From Euleptes europaea (lineage: Eukaryota; Chordata; Lepidosauria; Squamata; Sphaerodactylidae), in assembly GCF_029931775.1 (NCBI RefSeq), contig NC_079318.1:30394159-30458158 (forward strand): a stretch of DNA of 64,000 nt, read 5' to 3'. Position numbers and translations under genes: made by a program. Shown one piece after another: positions 1-12,735 of this stretch. Numbering within the stretch: the stretch's first letter is position 1; each line of letters begins with the position of its first letter. Below the pieces are notes generated by a model that searched no databases, had not been told where the DNA came from, and saw nothing but the letters and a program-made list of their open reading frames with translations.

Positions 1-462
1 TTGTCTAAGAAATATGGCTTGGATGTTCTCCACTTCTTGATTAAGAGTTCCAAGCCATAAGGGAACACCAAACAGAAGTTGGGGGAATATTTTCGAATTC
101 AGGATTTTGATAACTTCAGGAACACTGATTCCCCTTCGAGTAGAAAAATTGCTTGAGTTGATTTAAGGAAATCCGATCAACAGGACTCAGAGTGGCTTAC
201 ATCATTAAAAGCAGCTAAAATCTCCTTTCACAAAGATGTAATGCAAGTACCAAAAACAGCAAACCACTTACCCATCATAATAACCGACTTTCACTCACAA
301 GGCTCCAAAGGCACACTGGATAGGCTTTGCTTTATGCAGCCTCTGAAATCTCTGTAAGGTTGGGCCTTCCTCACATCCTTGGGTCTCTTTTTATAGAACA
401 GGAACAGCCACTGACAACACCTGAGCAGAAGCAGTTCTCACTATCTTTGAATGGAGGAACTA

Positions 463-596
463 TTAATAGCCCCTGGTGTAGCCTACCTCACAGGGTTGTT
501 GAAAGGATAAAATGGAGGAGAGGAGAACGATGTAAAGCTGCTTTTGGTCCCCATTGTTGGGAAAGGCAGGTACAAATAAATAAAATAAACAAATAA
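463..596 (+). mobile_element. SINE 3' part with L2-like tail
   Basis: It contains ctcacagggttgttgaaagg and ggtccccattgttgggaaag, ending in an (AAATAAA)n-type tail. The head is lost. Confidence 0.7.
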
Positions 597-850
597 AAAA
601 GATACACAACGGGTTCTGAAGTTCTGTATATTGGGAACAGTTCAGCAGCAAAATATCATAGCAAGAGTTAAAAAAAAAGTTTACTCCAGTGGTCTGTCTG
701 TGACTAGACAGTGAGATAGCTGCAGCCTGATCCTGGAAACGATGCCTATAATTTTAATTGGCTTGGGCAGTAAATGAGCAACTGTGTCTCCCAGACTTAG
801 GTTGCAACATACAGAGAAAGGGGAAAAAATCCCGCTTATTACTGGCTTGC

Positions 851-1043
851 CCTGACCTGGATTGCCCAGGCTAGCCTGATCTCAGAAGCTAAGCAAAGTC
901 AGCCCTGGTTAGTGTTTGGATGGGAGACCACCAAGGAATACCAGGGTTGCTGTGCAGAGGAAGGCACTGGCAAACCACCTCTGTTAGTCTCTTAGACCCC
1001 AAAAAGGGGTCGCCATAAGTCAGCTGCGACTTGACACACACAC
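851..1043 (+). mobile_element. 5S rRNA-headed SINE
   Basis: The head resembles 5S rRNA (gcctgatctcagaagctaag, then ttggatgggagaccacc). The tail is shared with the tRNA-headed squamate SINEs and ends in an (AC)n tract. A perfect 13-bp duplication, attactggcttgc, flanks it (838-850, 1044-1056). Confidence 0.92.
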
Positions 1044-2827
1044 ATTACTGGCTTGCTTTTTGGAGTTTTCTGGCAATTCTAGCTAAAACCAGGCCTGAGC
1101 TGTCTCTTGCCTCTGGATAATGACAATTTGGCCCTAGATTGTATCTGGTTTACAGTACTTGTTTTTCAGTTTAGAAGAAAGTTTGTTGGGCTACAACCAG
1201 GAAGACCTGGTTTTAAAATCCCCAGTCAGCCATGGGGCTCCCTGGGTGAGTCAGTCCCTTCTCTGCCTTCAGTGGTAAAATGAGGAAAATCAGAACTGCT
1301 TGGCGGGATGGTAAAATGTAATAATTAAACATTCCTTCTCATTGGCTTGTTCCGTTGCTTTCTTTCCCTCCCAGCATTCATCGAATATTGTCAGGTTGAT
1401 ACCAAATGAGTTGCTTCTCCCACTAATCAACAGCAGCAGACTTACGCCCACCCCAGCAGTTGGTTGCCAAGTAAGCACTGCCGCTTCTTCCAGGGAATTC
1501 CACCGTTCCATCTGGGTACCTGCTTGTTATAGTAGGCTTGAAGGATGGATAAAGACATGAACAATTATTCTATCAAAGGGAGTGCCTGAAATATTCCCTA
1601 GCAATTGTATGATTTCCTTTGGTGTCATTGCTGCCCAGATACACCAGTGACATTAATACCTTGCAAAAGCCATTCCCATATTTCATTCTTGAAGACAAAT
1701 TGATATTGCTGTAAGTTGGGGGTGGGGATGCTTGCAGCATCTTTAAAGAATTTGAGGTACCACAAAGATTATTTTTCTTTTTTTGCTCTAGCAGGCTATT
1801 TTCCCTGGGAATCCTTATCTATGCATCCAGAATTCAGCCACCTCGAGGATATATTAGTATGAAGAATACACAGCCATAGCTACCTCCACCTTACAGAAAG
1901 TACATGACTGCAGCATTGTATATTCAAATAATTTAAGAATTAGCTCTCAGAACCAAGAAACACAAGCTTGCTTTCATTATGGACTCCTCATGTTACCCAT
2001 TGTGATATTACTCAATTATGCCAGTCTTCCTACTTTCCTGGAAACCTTTGAGCAGAATTTAAAAGTATTTGCTTCCCCCAGGGTTATTTGTCATGTTTAT
2101 TTGCAACGTAAACATAGTGGGAACTTTATATAGTGCAAATATATGGATAGACAACTAAATCTTGCAAAGTGGCCATTCTGATTGACTAATCTTAATTCTC
2201 ACAGTCTACAATAACTACTAGTGAGTTTAGAGGATAAGGTATGCTTAGAACTTGATTATTGTGAATGGTAGAAATGCCTAAAGACAGAATCCTTTCATGT
2301 TTACTCAGAAGTAAGCCTCAGTTTTTTCAGTGGGGCCTAGTTCTAGGTAAAGTACATTGCATTGCATCCTAATACCTGTCCAGAAAACTACTCTCAGTGG
2401 TTTTTGTTTTGCTTTCATAAAATCATATTTGCTTTTCAAGGTGGTTATTCTTAGAACAAGGTTTTCAGCATGAGCACATCTATGAAAACCTAAGCTAGTC
2501 TTCAAGATTTTGAAAGGAGTGAAATTGGGTTGTGTTTTCATTAGTCTGGCAATAATGAGAAGTTTACAAGGATTGTTTCATTCAAACATAGGCTTGAATA
2601 TAACACTAATTGTAGGTACTATAGGCTTGAGCTTATTGAAAACTGGATAAATCTGTGTGCAAATCTTGAACTTTTTTACATCTTTCTGTGGTTGACAAGG
2701 AAATAAAAACTTTCTCATTCTCTTCCAGCTTTATATTTTGAGAAATTCAGTATTTGAGGCATAACTAGCCGTGTTACCATAGGATATTTTATTTAGTTAG
2801 TTCATTTGTACCCCACCTTTCTCCCCA

Positions 2828-3003
2828 ATAAGAAAGATCCATGCTGGATCAGACCTAAGGCCCATCCAGTCCATCTTTCTGTTCACACAGTGGCTGACCA
2901 CCTGCTCTAGGAAGACCACAAGCAGGATGACTGCAGCAGCATCCTCCCTCCCGGGCTCCCCAGCAACCAATAGAAAAAGGTACACTGCCTCTGATACCGG
3001 AGG
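2828..3003 (-). mobile_element. CR1 LINE 3' UTR fragment
   Basis: It matches the 3' UTR of the CR1 copy at 40953 (shared ccatgctggatcagacc and ctgttcacacagtggc) but is more diverged. A scrap of another repeat tail (attggggagaaaggtggggt on the minus strand) abuts it at 2788-2827. Confidence 0.75.
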
Positions 3004-5385
3004 GAGTAGATCTGAGAAATCAGAAAGAAAAAAAAAGTTGACGGTAGAAAATAAAAGGAAGTGAATTATTTGGACAGAAACATTTTTAAGCAGTCACAAA
3101 GACTAACATCATATTTGGATATGGAACTAAACTTTATAATAGTGAAAAATTGAACTATTGGATAATATATCATACACGTAGCATGTTAGTCACATTTAAA
3201 CAGTGAACATAGCCTTGAAAATAAGAATACCCAGGAATTATAATTGTCTGTTGCTGGATATTGTCTTACATACAAATCTTTATAATGTACTTTGAGGAAA
3301 TAAAACTCTCTTAAAATACATTTCAGTCATTGCTAAAGAGAAAATATTTTATATGATTTTTTCCTCAGTGCATACTAATTTTTCTGTTTTGAAAATGTCT
3401 TCATGGGGAAAAGATTTTCCCCTGTAAAGTTTTCTGTCCTCCCAGCCCACCCTGGACATTCATGTCTCTATAAGCAGGGCTGTTTCTTGGGGTGGGGGGG
3501 TCTGGCAAAGGCACTTGCCCCGGGTGCAAGGAGAGGGAGGGCGCCACTGTGGGCATGGGGAGAAGGAATGCTGCTGCTGCATGGGCACAGCTGCCCACCC
3601 GCGCGGCACTGCTGTTGCGTGCTGCCCACCAGCACGCCCTCAGCTCCTCTACGCTCCCTCACTTCCTTTCTTCGGGAGTGGCCGCCGCGTGCCCCACCTG
3701 GCGCATTTCTCTCTGCCCCTGTGGCACCCCCTTCTGCCCTGGGCGCTCCTTCCCCCAGCTCCGTGCCTATTTATAAGCATCATAGTTATCCACTAATACT
3801 GGAGTGTATCTAGATAGTTGTCTAGATAGTTCCTTTTCTTTTTCTTTAATTTTTTAGCTCAGTGTGGCATTGTTCACGGCCAAATTGGCCATATGAACCA
3901 TATCACTAAGGTAAAGTACTGGAGTGTATCCAACCATCCATGGATTTGTAGAGAAGGGTTTTTTGTTTCCCCTCCTCCTGTAACCCTCTAAGCACCTGAT
4001 ATCTCATTCCTGGGTATCAGTGGTCCTTCAGGAACAGCATAGGAGGCAAAGTGCGGGTCCGCAGTGAGAAAAGGGAATTGGAAAAAATTACCACCCCTCT
4101 TCCTCTAATGGAAATGCCATTCTGTCAGAGTAACTATGTGGCTGGATTTAGGCTGGCATCCTGTAAGCAAGTTTATGTGCATATGAGCAGAGAATCCTAA
4201 TTTTTTGTCTATTGTGATCCTGCATGAGGAGTGAAAAACCCCAAAGACCAAACTAGCATTTAACCCTAACGTTGGCTATCATGTTCTGAATCAACAATAC
4301 CTCCTTAATAAATTAACTTAGGGCAGGGCCAAGGTATTCCTACCAGTTGCAATGGGACTTGTGAAAGCACAGTGTGGGTGTACGCCTTCATGGCAAACAG
4401 GGTTCTGACGTAAGTCTGACTAGCTTGTTTATAACTTGTAGCATGACTGGCCTGGATGGGGTCACCTAATACAGCCTCCTGTCCCATAACCCTAACGCGT
4501 GCAAAACATGGGTCATATCTTTCTGTCTCCCACGTAAGCCTTCCTATATTTTTTTTTATCTCCGTCTCAAGGTAAAGGAATGTCGTTTCTACAACTTACC
4601 AAAGCATGTGTTGCGTACAGCGGACAGGTAAAACATCAATTAGTGTTTTGCACTTCCATAAAGCTATTAAATAGGATATACCAAGACCACCAAAAAGCCA
4701 TATATATGGGGTACGTGGGTGGGGAGACACGAATAAATTCTCCTAAGCAGCAGACAAAAATTCTTGTTTGTTGCAGAGACGGAGATTATTAATATCACCC
4801 ACAAACCAAACAGCTATTTGCACAGTTTTAGCTGATTACCTCTTTAGTGTCTGAATTTCAGGTGATTCCTTCATCTTCTCGTTTTGTTGAAACCTTAAAA
4901 AAAATAACAGGCTGAAAAGCCTACACATTTGCTTAGGTAACTCCAACATGGGAGTAATTTTGAGCCCTCTCAAGCTTGCTGAGTCTCCCCTGCAACTGTT
5001 CCTCTGGGCCATCTCTCTCCCTACCCAATCAAATTTATTTCTAGTTCCAGGGCCAAAGCAGATGTGTTAGTTTAGGGAAATGACCACTCTGGGAAGTATT
5101 AATTAGATTTATACATTACAGATGAAATTTCTTATAATGAAAAGCATAGGAAGCATATTGTACAGAACCCACGGGAAGCAGGACAGCAACTTGCCCTACT
5201 TTGAGTCTTAACCAATATGCTGACCGTGCTGGGCATGCAGTCTTGGGCTCCAGTTCCATCGCAGGGTCAAATACTAATTTGCTGTATATCCCAGAAAATT
5301 AGATGATTTTCCATGAATCCCTGTTGTGCTGTTCAAGAACCATCAGGGGTAGGGTGCATTGTTGCTTCTGCTGCCTTTTTTTAAT

Positions 5386-5610
5386 GTCAAGTTACAGGTG
5401 ACTTATGACTACCCCATAGGGTTTTCAAGGCAAGAGATATTCAGAGGTGGTTTGCCGTTGCCTGCCTCCACATCACACCCCTGGTATTCCTTAGATCTCC
5501 CGTGCAGATACTTGCCAGGGTCACCCAGCAAGTTTCCATGGCAGAGTGGGGATTTGAACCTGAGTTTCCCAGATCCTAGTCCAATACCTTAGCCACTACG
5601 CCATGCTGTT
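5386..5610 (-). mobile_element. tRNA-headed SINE of Sauria/Squam type
   Basis: Minus orientation. The head is the complement of agcatggcgtagtggctaag with B box complement gatttgaacct. Its body (gggttttcaaggcaagagat, aggtggtttgccgttgcctg) is the one also seen in the 5S-headed SINEs. Confidence 0.8.
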
Positions 5611-5730
5611 GCTTGGGGTGAAAAATACCTTGATACTGGCCTATATAGAGTGATTTGTTTTATAGCTCTTTTGCATTGACAGATGTCTTGGCTTACATTT
5701 TATGAGTTGCGGCCTGTCTTCTCCTATTCT

Positions 5731-5830
5731 TACATGTGGTGGAAAGTGCCATAAAGTCACAGCTGACGAATGGCAACCCTGTAGGGTTTTCAAGGCAAGA
5801 CACGTTCAGAGGTGGTTCGCCATGATTACC
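5731..5830 (-). mobile_element. SINE tail fragment
   Basis: It carries the shared body/tail (agtgccataaagtcacagct, gggttttcaaggcaagacac) with no head. Confidence 0.7.
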
Positions 5831-5915
5831 TCTGCATGGGCTGAGAGAGTTCTGAGAGAAGTGTCCCAGCAGGCTTTTGTTGATGGTTAAATGTGAATGC
5901 TGAGAGTCTTTAAAG

Positions 5916-6248
5916 CAGGGGTCCTCAACGGGCACCATGGCACCCAACACCTTTTTTGGTGCCCACTAAGTGTTTTTAGAAGGTAGGGTTCTTGCCCAGC
6001 AGGGCTAATGATTGGCCTCTGGAAATCCAATTTTAATATGCAGATTAAAATAATGTTTTGGTGGCAGCTGCCACCAGAGTGTTTGTTTTATTCTCTCTTA
6101 CCCCTCTTCTCCCTTGCCCTTGGGCTTCCTCTGTGTGTTTGGCTCCGCGTCCTACAGCCATTTTGGTTATGGTTCTGCTTCCCGCAGCAGCCATTTTGGA
6201 GTCACACCCATCACTGTCAGAATTCCAAAAAAAAGTTGAGGACCCCTG
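5916..6248 (+). mobile_element. hAT-type MITE, 333 bp
   Basis: Ends caggggtcctcaac and gttgaggacccctg are perfect 14-bp inverted repeats. They are flanked by ctttaaag (5908-5915) and cttcaaag (6249-6256), an 8-bp duplication with one mismatch. It lies in DESI2 intron 1. Confidence 0.88.
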
Positions 6249-6890
6249 CTTCAAAGAATCTAAAACTTTTGGTAAGTGCTATGAATACAACAGGTGATAA
6301 ATCTAAGTGGTCTGTCATAATATGTTTGTTTTTATGCGTAGGTTCAAGTAGCGAGAACAATTTCGAATTCAGAACTGTCAAAGGCGAATAGGCCATTACC
6401 TCATTACATACTGTAGAAATTCTAAAACAGTCGTGCTTGAAATTGTTTGCTACATGATATTTACAACCTTCCCTTCCCTTTGCTTGTTTTCAGGGGCATG
6501 AGGTGTTTGGTTCATGCCATCAATGTGACTAAGCTTTTGATTTTAGGTACTGAAGCAATTACTTGTAATTACCGTTCCTGTGGGGGGAAACTAATCCTCT
6601 TTTACAGAAAGAGTTATAAAGATTTCAGTAAGGTTGGTGATTCTTTCAGCCGGAGGACCAATTTCATGGATTTTTTTCAGAACAGTTCACAATTGTATTA
6701 CTAATCACTGTTGATGATTAGTAACTTTGTGCGGCATGTGGTTTATAATGTTGGAAGCAAAGTAGATGTATTATGTGAAAAGACTATAAATTATACACAT
6801 CTAAAGAATAAGAGTGAAGTATTATAGGAGTTCTTCTTACGATGTATTTATATTTGTAGGTCCTCTTTACCTTCTGTTAGAAAAAAACAT

Positions 6891-6891
<1 letters not shown>

Positions 6892-6923
<32 letters not shown>
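6892..6923 (+). repeat. (TG)n microsatellite
   Basis: About 15 TG units in DESI2 intron 1. Confidence 0.95.
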
Positions 6924-6925
<2 letters not shown>

Positions 6926-7147
6926 AAAACAACCAGCTGTGTGTATGGAAAACATTACAACCTGAGTGTCCAGGGCTGCACAGAAATGGTGGTAGAGGGG
7001 CAAATGAACAACCGGATACAAACTTTAAATTACCGTATATACTCGAGTATAAGCCGAGTTTTTCAGCACATTTTTTATGCTGAAATAGCCCCCCTCGGCT
7101 TATACTCGAGTGAGGGTCCCACTGTCCTGGGTCGGCGGCCGGCACCC

Positions 7148-7533
7148 TGTCAAGAATATACAAGCATGCTGTATTATTTTGACAGGACAGCTGAGAAGGA
7201 GCTGTCAGTGAAAGAATAGATCCACTTAATCTAGCTGATGCAAGGTGTAGAAATGACTTGCCCCAGCAGAGTGGACTGGAGAGAACTAGATGGAACCGAT
7301 AGTATGATGTAATACTCTAGGTGGCCAGGCAATTAACTATGCATGAGATATGCATATAAGAGCACAGCCTCTAGGGCTCAGTGTTGGGGTGAATTTACTG
7401 ACTAAGCCAGGGGCTCTGCTGAAATGTATATAGAGCTTTTACAACTGCACTGTGAATAAACTAGCACTTTTGTAGAAGCTACCGTCTGGTGGAGTTTCTT
7501 GGGCATCTGATTAAATCCGCTGAACTCACAATA
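7148..7533 (+). repeat. 5' LTR of the copia element
   Basis: It begins TGTCAAGAATATAC and contains a TATA-like tatgcatataag near 7350 and an AATAAA near 7457. It pairs with 11640-12005. Confidence 0.9.
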
Positions 7534-7550
7534 GGGTTATGGGCCCAGCA
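7534..7550 (+). other. Primer binding site, internal initiator tRNA-Met type
   Basis: GGGTTATGGGCCCAGCA directly follows the 5' LTR. It is complementary to the anticodon stem-loop of initiator tRNA-Met (TGCTGGGCCCATAACC). This is the half-tRNA priming known for Drosophila copia, rather than 3' CCA-end priming. Confidence 0.85.
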
Positions 7551-10500
7551 GGAACCACTGTACCGCAGGTGTGAGTGTGGTAGCAGCACTACAGAGTCCA
7601 AGACGTCCAGAAGCTACAGGTGCGGAAGCTAAGCCAGGAAAATGGCACAGATGCAGGCACAGATGTTCTTCCCGGTGGAAAGGCTCACAGCTGAAAACTA
7701 CAGCGTATGGTCAGTACGGCTGGAGCACTATTTAAAGAGGGAAGGTCTGTGGGAGGCAGTTGAAGCGGCACCAACCACTGCCCCCGAGAAAGAAATAAGA
7801 AGGCTCTCGCCAATATAATTTTATCTGTCTCAGATAGCCAGTTAGTCTACGTGGCGAAACAGACAAGAGGCAAAAACAGCATGGGAGGCTTTACAAGCTG
7901 TTTATCAAAGAGGCTCAGCGGGTACTATTTTGTCCTTGATGAGGAAACTTTATAGGTGTCATAAATCACCAAGTACTGTCGGAGCATCTCATAGCGCTGG
8001 CTGTTCTGTTTCAGCAGCTGGAACTGAGAGAAAAAACGTACTCAGCCGAGGACAAGGTACACATAATGCTTGGATCTTTGGACAGTAGCTTTGACATGTT
8101 AATTACGGCATTGGAATGCATGTCAAATGCTCAGCTAACTTTTGAGTATGTGAGTGGACGGATCCTGGAGGACGAGGAGCGTCGGTGAGAGGGAAGGAGT
8201 CAGCTGACCACAGCCGAGCTGCGATACACCCCCAAGGTTAAATCAACGAATCGCCCATCTGCCGTGACCACAGCCCCCCAGTGCGACTTTCACCCCAGGC
8301 AGAGAGACCGGATAGAGTCCACGCTGAGGACTGCAGCCGAGCTGTTTAGACAACCCCGAGACGGGCAAGAGGTCTACTCAGCGCAGAGCCAGTGGCAGCA
8401 GCAGAGGGGAGGCGACGGAAGGCAGAGACGGAGCTTCAAGCAAGAGCCCGAGGAGCATGCTCTGTTTGCCAGGAAATGTTTTTCCTGTGGGAGCACACGT
8501 CACCTGAAACGAGACTGTCCTCAGACACGCAAGAAGAAGCAGCCGACTGAGAGGCAGTTCCAGGGAGCTACACACACAGCCGTGGTGCTAGCAGACTCTG
8601 GAGGTGGTGAGGAATTATGGCTTTTGGACTCGGGTGCTAGTAAAATATTTGTACATGATGTAACCCTGTTAACAAACAAGAAGGAGTCAGCTAAGGCACA
8701 TGTAAGCCTAGCTGATGGGCAGCGTTTGGAGGTAGAGTGTGAGGGAAGCTTGTATTTTCCTGAGCTCCAACACACATTCCAAGGAGTATTGTGTGTCCCT
8801 ATGTTAGAAAACCACTTGCTAAGTGTTTCAGCATTAGTCAAGGCTGGTTTTGAAGTTAACTTTGTAGGGAACTCCTGCCAGGTGGGCAAAGAAGGAGCTA
8901 CATTGTTAGCTGGGAGGTTGCAGCAGAATGTGTATGTGGTTGCCAGGGGAGCAAAGAAAGCCACAGACACTGTGGGTGCTGTAAATGAAAATCCTCATTC
9001 AAACTGCTTACATTTGCTGCATAGGAAAATGGGACATGTTGGCTATGGAATACTCCAAAAAACCTTGAGTTTACTAGGTAAGGAGGGTGTCACCATAAAT
9101 AAATGCAGTAAGTTTTTAGACTGCACCATCTGCAAGTCAGTTAAAAGCAGACGTCACCCAGTGGCCAAAGAAAGTAAAAGAGTGACAAATAGACCCCTAG
9201 AGTTGGTCCATTTGGATCTCTGTGGCTCCTTCCCAGAGAGTGTGTAAAAAAACCGATGGGCACTGTCAATAACTGATGATTACACTCGTTTTGGATGGCT
9301 TTATGTTCTGAAACAAAAGAGTGGAACTGCACAAACTATAAAGTACTGGATAAGGAGGGTGGAGAGACAGTTAGGTCTCCAGGTGGCAAGTTTACAAACG
9401 GACAGGGGGGGGGAAATCTATCCCATGAACTAACCAGGTGGTTAGAGAGCAAGAGCACAGGTTGGCTAACCCATGTGTCCCCCAAGAAAATTCCATAGCA
9501 GAGAGAAGGATACAGTATCTCAAAACAATGACTCAGGCATTGCTAGAGGATGCCAATTTAAAGCCAAGGTACTGGGCAGAAGCTATCAATTATCTCATTA
9601 ACCGTCTATGGACTTCAAGCGTAGACAACATCCCATACAGAGCCCTATACAAAAAGAATCCATGTCTAAAGCACTTGAGAGTGTTTGGTGTGAAGGCATG
9701 GGTTAATATCCCTTTAAAGCACAGAAGGGTGGGAGGACACAGATCAAAGCCTTTAACTTTTGTGGGATACCAGAATGTGGCAAAATCCTATCGTTTTGCA
9801 GATCAGTTCAACCGCATTACGTTCAGCAGGTCTGCTACCTTCGGAGAGTCTTTTAACTGGAACCGGCTTCATGGCTCAGAGGAGCCTGACATAATCACTT
9901 TACCAATTAGTGAGCAGCTGGAATCCAGAGCTGATAACAGCATTTCTCCTGGAAGAAGCCCGGGGAGGGGGGCGGTGCGGTGCAGCCAGAACCTCCAGCA
10001 ACAGAAGAGGAAGAAAGGGCAGAGGGGGAAATGGTTAGAGTTTCAAGCGACATCACAAAAGGAATCAAACCAGTGAGATTGGGTTTTGAGGAATGTGAAC
10101 TTGTATGTAATGTGCAAGCTGTGGAACCAAGCAGCTATGAGGAGGTATTATCACTGGGAGAGTCTGAAAAGAGCTTATGGTTTACAGCCATGGACAGTGA
10201 AATTGCTTCCTTGAAAGAGCACAAGGTCGTTACACCCACACAGTTACCTCAAGGTTCAAAGGTAATAGGTTGCCGGAGGTGTACAAACTGAAGCCATTAG
10301 CAAATGGCAACATTAAAAGAAAAGCAAGGCTGGTGTGTAAAGGTTTTAATCAACAGAAATATGTTAATTACGATGAGGTTTTTAACCCAGCAGCTAAAAA
10401 TGAAGCTATCAAGTCTTTGTTAGCAGTGACTGGTCTAAAAGGTCTAAATGTATATCACTATGACATAGAGACAGCCTACTTAAATGCCCCATTGAAGGAA

Positions 10501-11639
10501 ACAATCTTCATGCAGCAAATTCCTGGTTATGAGCTAAAACAGGAGAGCATGGTATTAAAGCTGAACAGAGCTTTATATGGGCTGCATCAGTCCACAAGGG
10601 AATGGAATATTTGCTTGACTGAGGTTATTAAGCAAATGGGTTTTGAACAGTGTGAAGCTGATGCCTGTTTGTTCAAGAGGTGTTCTGGATCAAAGGAAAC
10701 GTATTTATTGATTTATATAGATGATCTTTGTTTAGCAACCAATAATCAAAGTGAGAAAGAATACTTTGAAGAGAAATTAAGCAGCCGGTTTAAGCTGAAG
10801 TTTATGGGGCCAATAAAACACTACTTAGGTGTGACAGTGAGCAGACTCAGGAAGAATGTATTCTTTGTCTCAAGCTGACAAAATAGAGCAGCTACTGGTG
10901 AAATTCAGTATGCTAGATGCCAACACAGTAGAAACCCCTATGGTGCCAGGTTTTGAGAGCAATACAGCAGAGTCACAGGCTTGTGACAAGACAGAATATC
11001 AGTCCCTAGTGGGAAGCCTGTTGTACCTGTCATGTTGGACTAGGCCAGATATATTCCAGGCGGTGCATTGCCTGAGCAAGAAAAATATAAATCCAACACA
11101 AGGTGATTGGAAGGCGGCAAAAAGGGTCCTAAGGTACCTTAAGGGGACAGTAAATAAACAACTGTGCCTAGATGCAAGTGGTGGGAACCTGTTTGGCTTC
11201 ATGGGGTGATGAAAAAGGAGCAAAATCCACTTCAGGTTTCATAATATATCTAGGCAAAGCTTCAATTCATTGGAGGTCACAGAAACAAACATTTGTGGCA
11301 CTAAGTACATGTGAAGCCAAGTTTAGTGCTTTAAGTGAAGTTGTAACACAAATGGAATGGTTTAAATGTATATTGACAGAATTGAATGTAACTGTGGAAA
11401 TGCCAATAATATATACAGATAATGCAGCGGCCATGCAGCTTGGAACAGAGCAGAGCTTCAAGAATAGAAGCAAGCATATCAGAATAAGATATGGGAATGT
11501 GGTAGATGCTATAAACAGAAATGATGTATGTATTATGAAATGTAAAGGTGAAGACAACGTGGCAGATCTGTTCACTAAGATTGTAACTAGTGACAGATTT
11601 AAACAACTGGTAAAAATAATATAGATGCTTGAGAAGGAG

Positions 11640-12005
11640 TGCCAAGAATATACAAGCATGCTGTATTATTTTGACAGGACAGCTGAGAAGGATCCACTTA
11701 ATCTAGCTGATGCAAGGTGTAGAAATGACTTGCTCCAGCAGAGTGGACTGGAGAGAACTGGATGGAACCGGTAGTATGATGTAATACTCCAGGTAGCCAG
11801 GCAATTAACTATGCATGAGATATGTATATAAGAGCACAGCCTCTAGGGCTCAGTGTTGGGGTGAATTTACTGACTAAGCCAGGGGCTCTGTTGAAATGTA
11901 TATAGAGCTTTTACAACTGCACTGTGAATAAACTAGCACTTTTGTAGAAGCTACCGTCTGGTGGAGTTTCTTGGGCATCTGATTAAATCCGCTGAACTCG
12001 CGATT
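11640..12005 (+). repeat. 3' LTR of the copia element
   Basis: It begins TGCCAAGAATATAC after a purine-rich gagaaggag (polypurine tract). It is about 20 bp shorter than the 5' LTR. Confidence 0.9.
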
Positions 12006-12010
12006 CACCC

Positions 12011-12735
12011 CCCCCCCCTGTTCTGGCTGCACTTATCGGGCAGCAGCTCCACGGGAGGCCCGGATGCAGCGGCTGGGGGCAGGGCCGGCAGGAGGACAAC
12101 GCCGCCGCGAGGCGGGGCGCCTCCCTGCAACATCCGCGGAGACGCGGACACCCAGGGAGGAGAGGCACCCCCCCGGGGACCCGGCGGAACCACGGAGACT
12201 CTGCGCCGCGGGTGGGGCGGGGTCGCCAGGCGCTGCCCAACGCCGGAGACACTGCCACCGCCTGGAGCATGTGGGGGCGAGACGGGGCTGGCTGGGGCCA
12301 ACAGGCGGGGGGCGGGGCCGTCAAGACAGGGAGCCCTTTGCTGCCGTGACAATGGCTCTGGGCCGGGGCTCCGTCACTGCTAGAGGCCTCAGCACTGCCC
12401 AACTGATGGGCGGGCGAGCGCGGGTAGGGCAGGGGCATGCCCCGTGACCGCCACAGACGGGGGAAGGAGGGAGAGGGTGGAGCGAGCCAGGGAGGACCTT
12501 TAATGGCTTGGGAGGAGGGGCCACAGGGGCGGATGGGGAAATAAAGGCGGGAAAGAGCGGAGGCCGGGGAGCAGAGCAGCAGCACTGACAGCAGCAGCCC
12601 AAACCCTGTGCGGTGACAAGAGGGCAAGCTGGCTGCTACAAACGGGGAGGACAGTTCAGACTCCCCGTCGGAGTGCTCTGAGGCCGAGGAAGTACGGCGT
12701 AAGGGGCTAGGGTTGCCAGCCGCCAAGGACACGCC
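12011..12735. other. GC-rich block of unknown origin
   Basis: About 700 bases of CpG-rich DNA lie between the copia 3' LTR and the AT-rich pogo 5' UTR-like part. The GC-rich bases just before the copia element (7110-7147) look like its continuation, so copia probably inserted into it. No family was recognised. Confidence 0.5.

Larger units (their letters stand above)
7148..12005 (+). mobile_element. Ty1/copia LTR retrotransposon, broken fossil
   Basis: A near full-length copia-family element with two LTRs, a primer site, a purine tract and remains of gag, protease, integrase, reverse transcriptase and RNase H in the copia order (integrase before RT). Approximate parts: gag 7640-8560 with a CCHC zinc knuckle (CFSCGSTRHLKRDC); protease about 8610-8800 (LLDSGASK); integrase about 9000-10000; RT about 10290-11050 (YIDDLCLA); RNase H about 11180-11620 (YTDNAAAMQL). 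A 5-bp duplication, caccc, flanks it (7143-7147, 12006-12010). It is broken in roughly six to eight places. The LTRs differ at about a dozen bases plus one 20-bp indel, about 3 percent, so it is fairly young. Confidence 0.92.

Noticed and set aside
851-1043. A 5S rRNA gene
   Set aside because: The 5S-like stretch is diverged, followed by a SINE body and tail, and flanked by a target duplication, so it is a retroposed SINE.
3403-3813. Overlapping frames of 90-136 codons in a GC-rich patch
   Set aside because: Three frames and the opposite strand are open at once, with no domain or splice context.
6045-6391. Frames of 69-127 codons near 6.1 kb
   Set aside because: They fall in the hAT MITE (5916-6248) and its flank.
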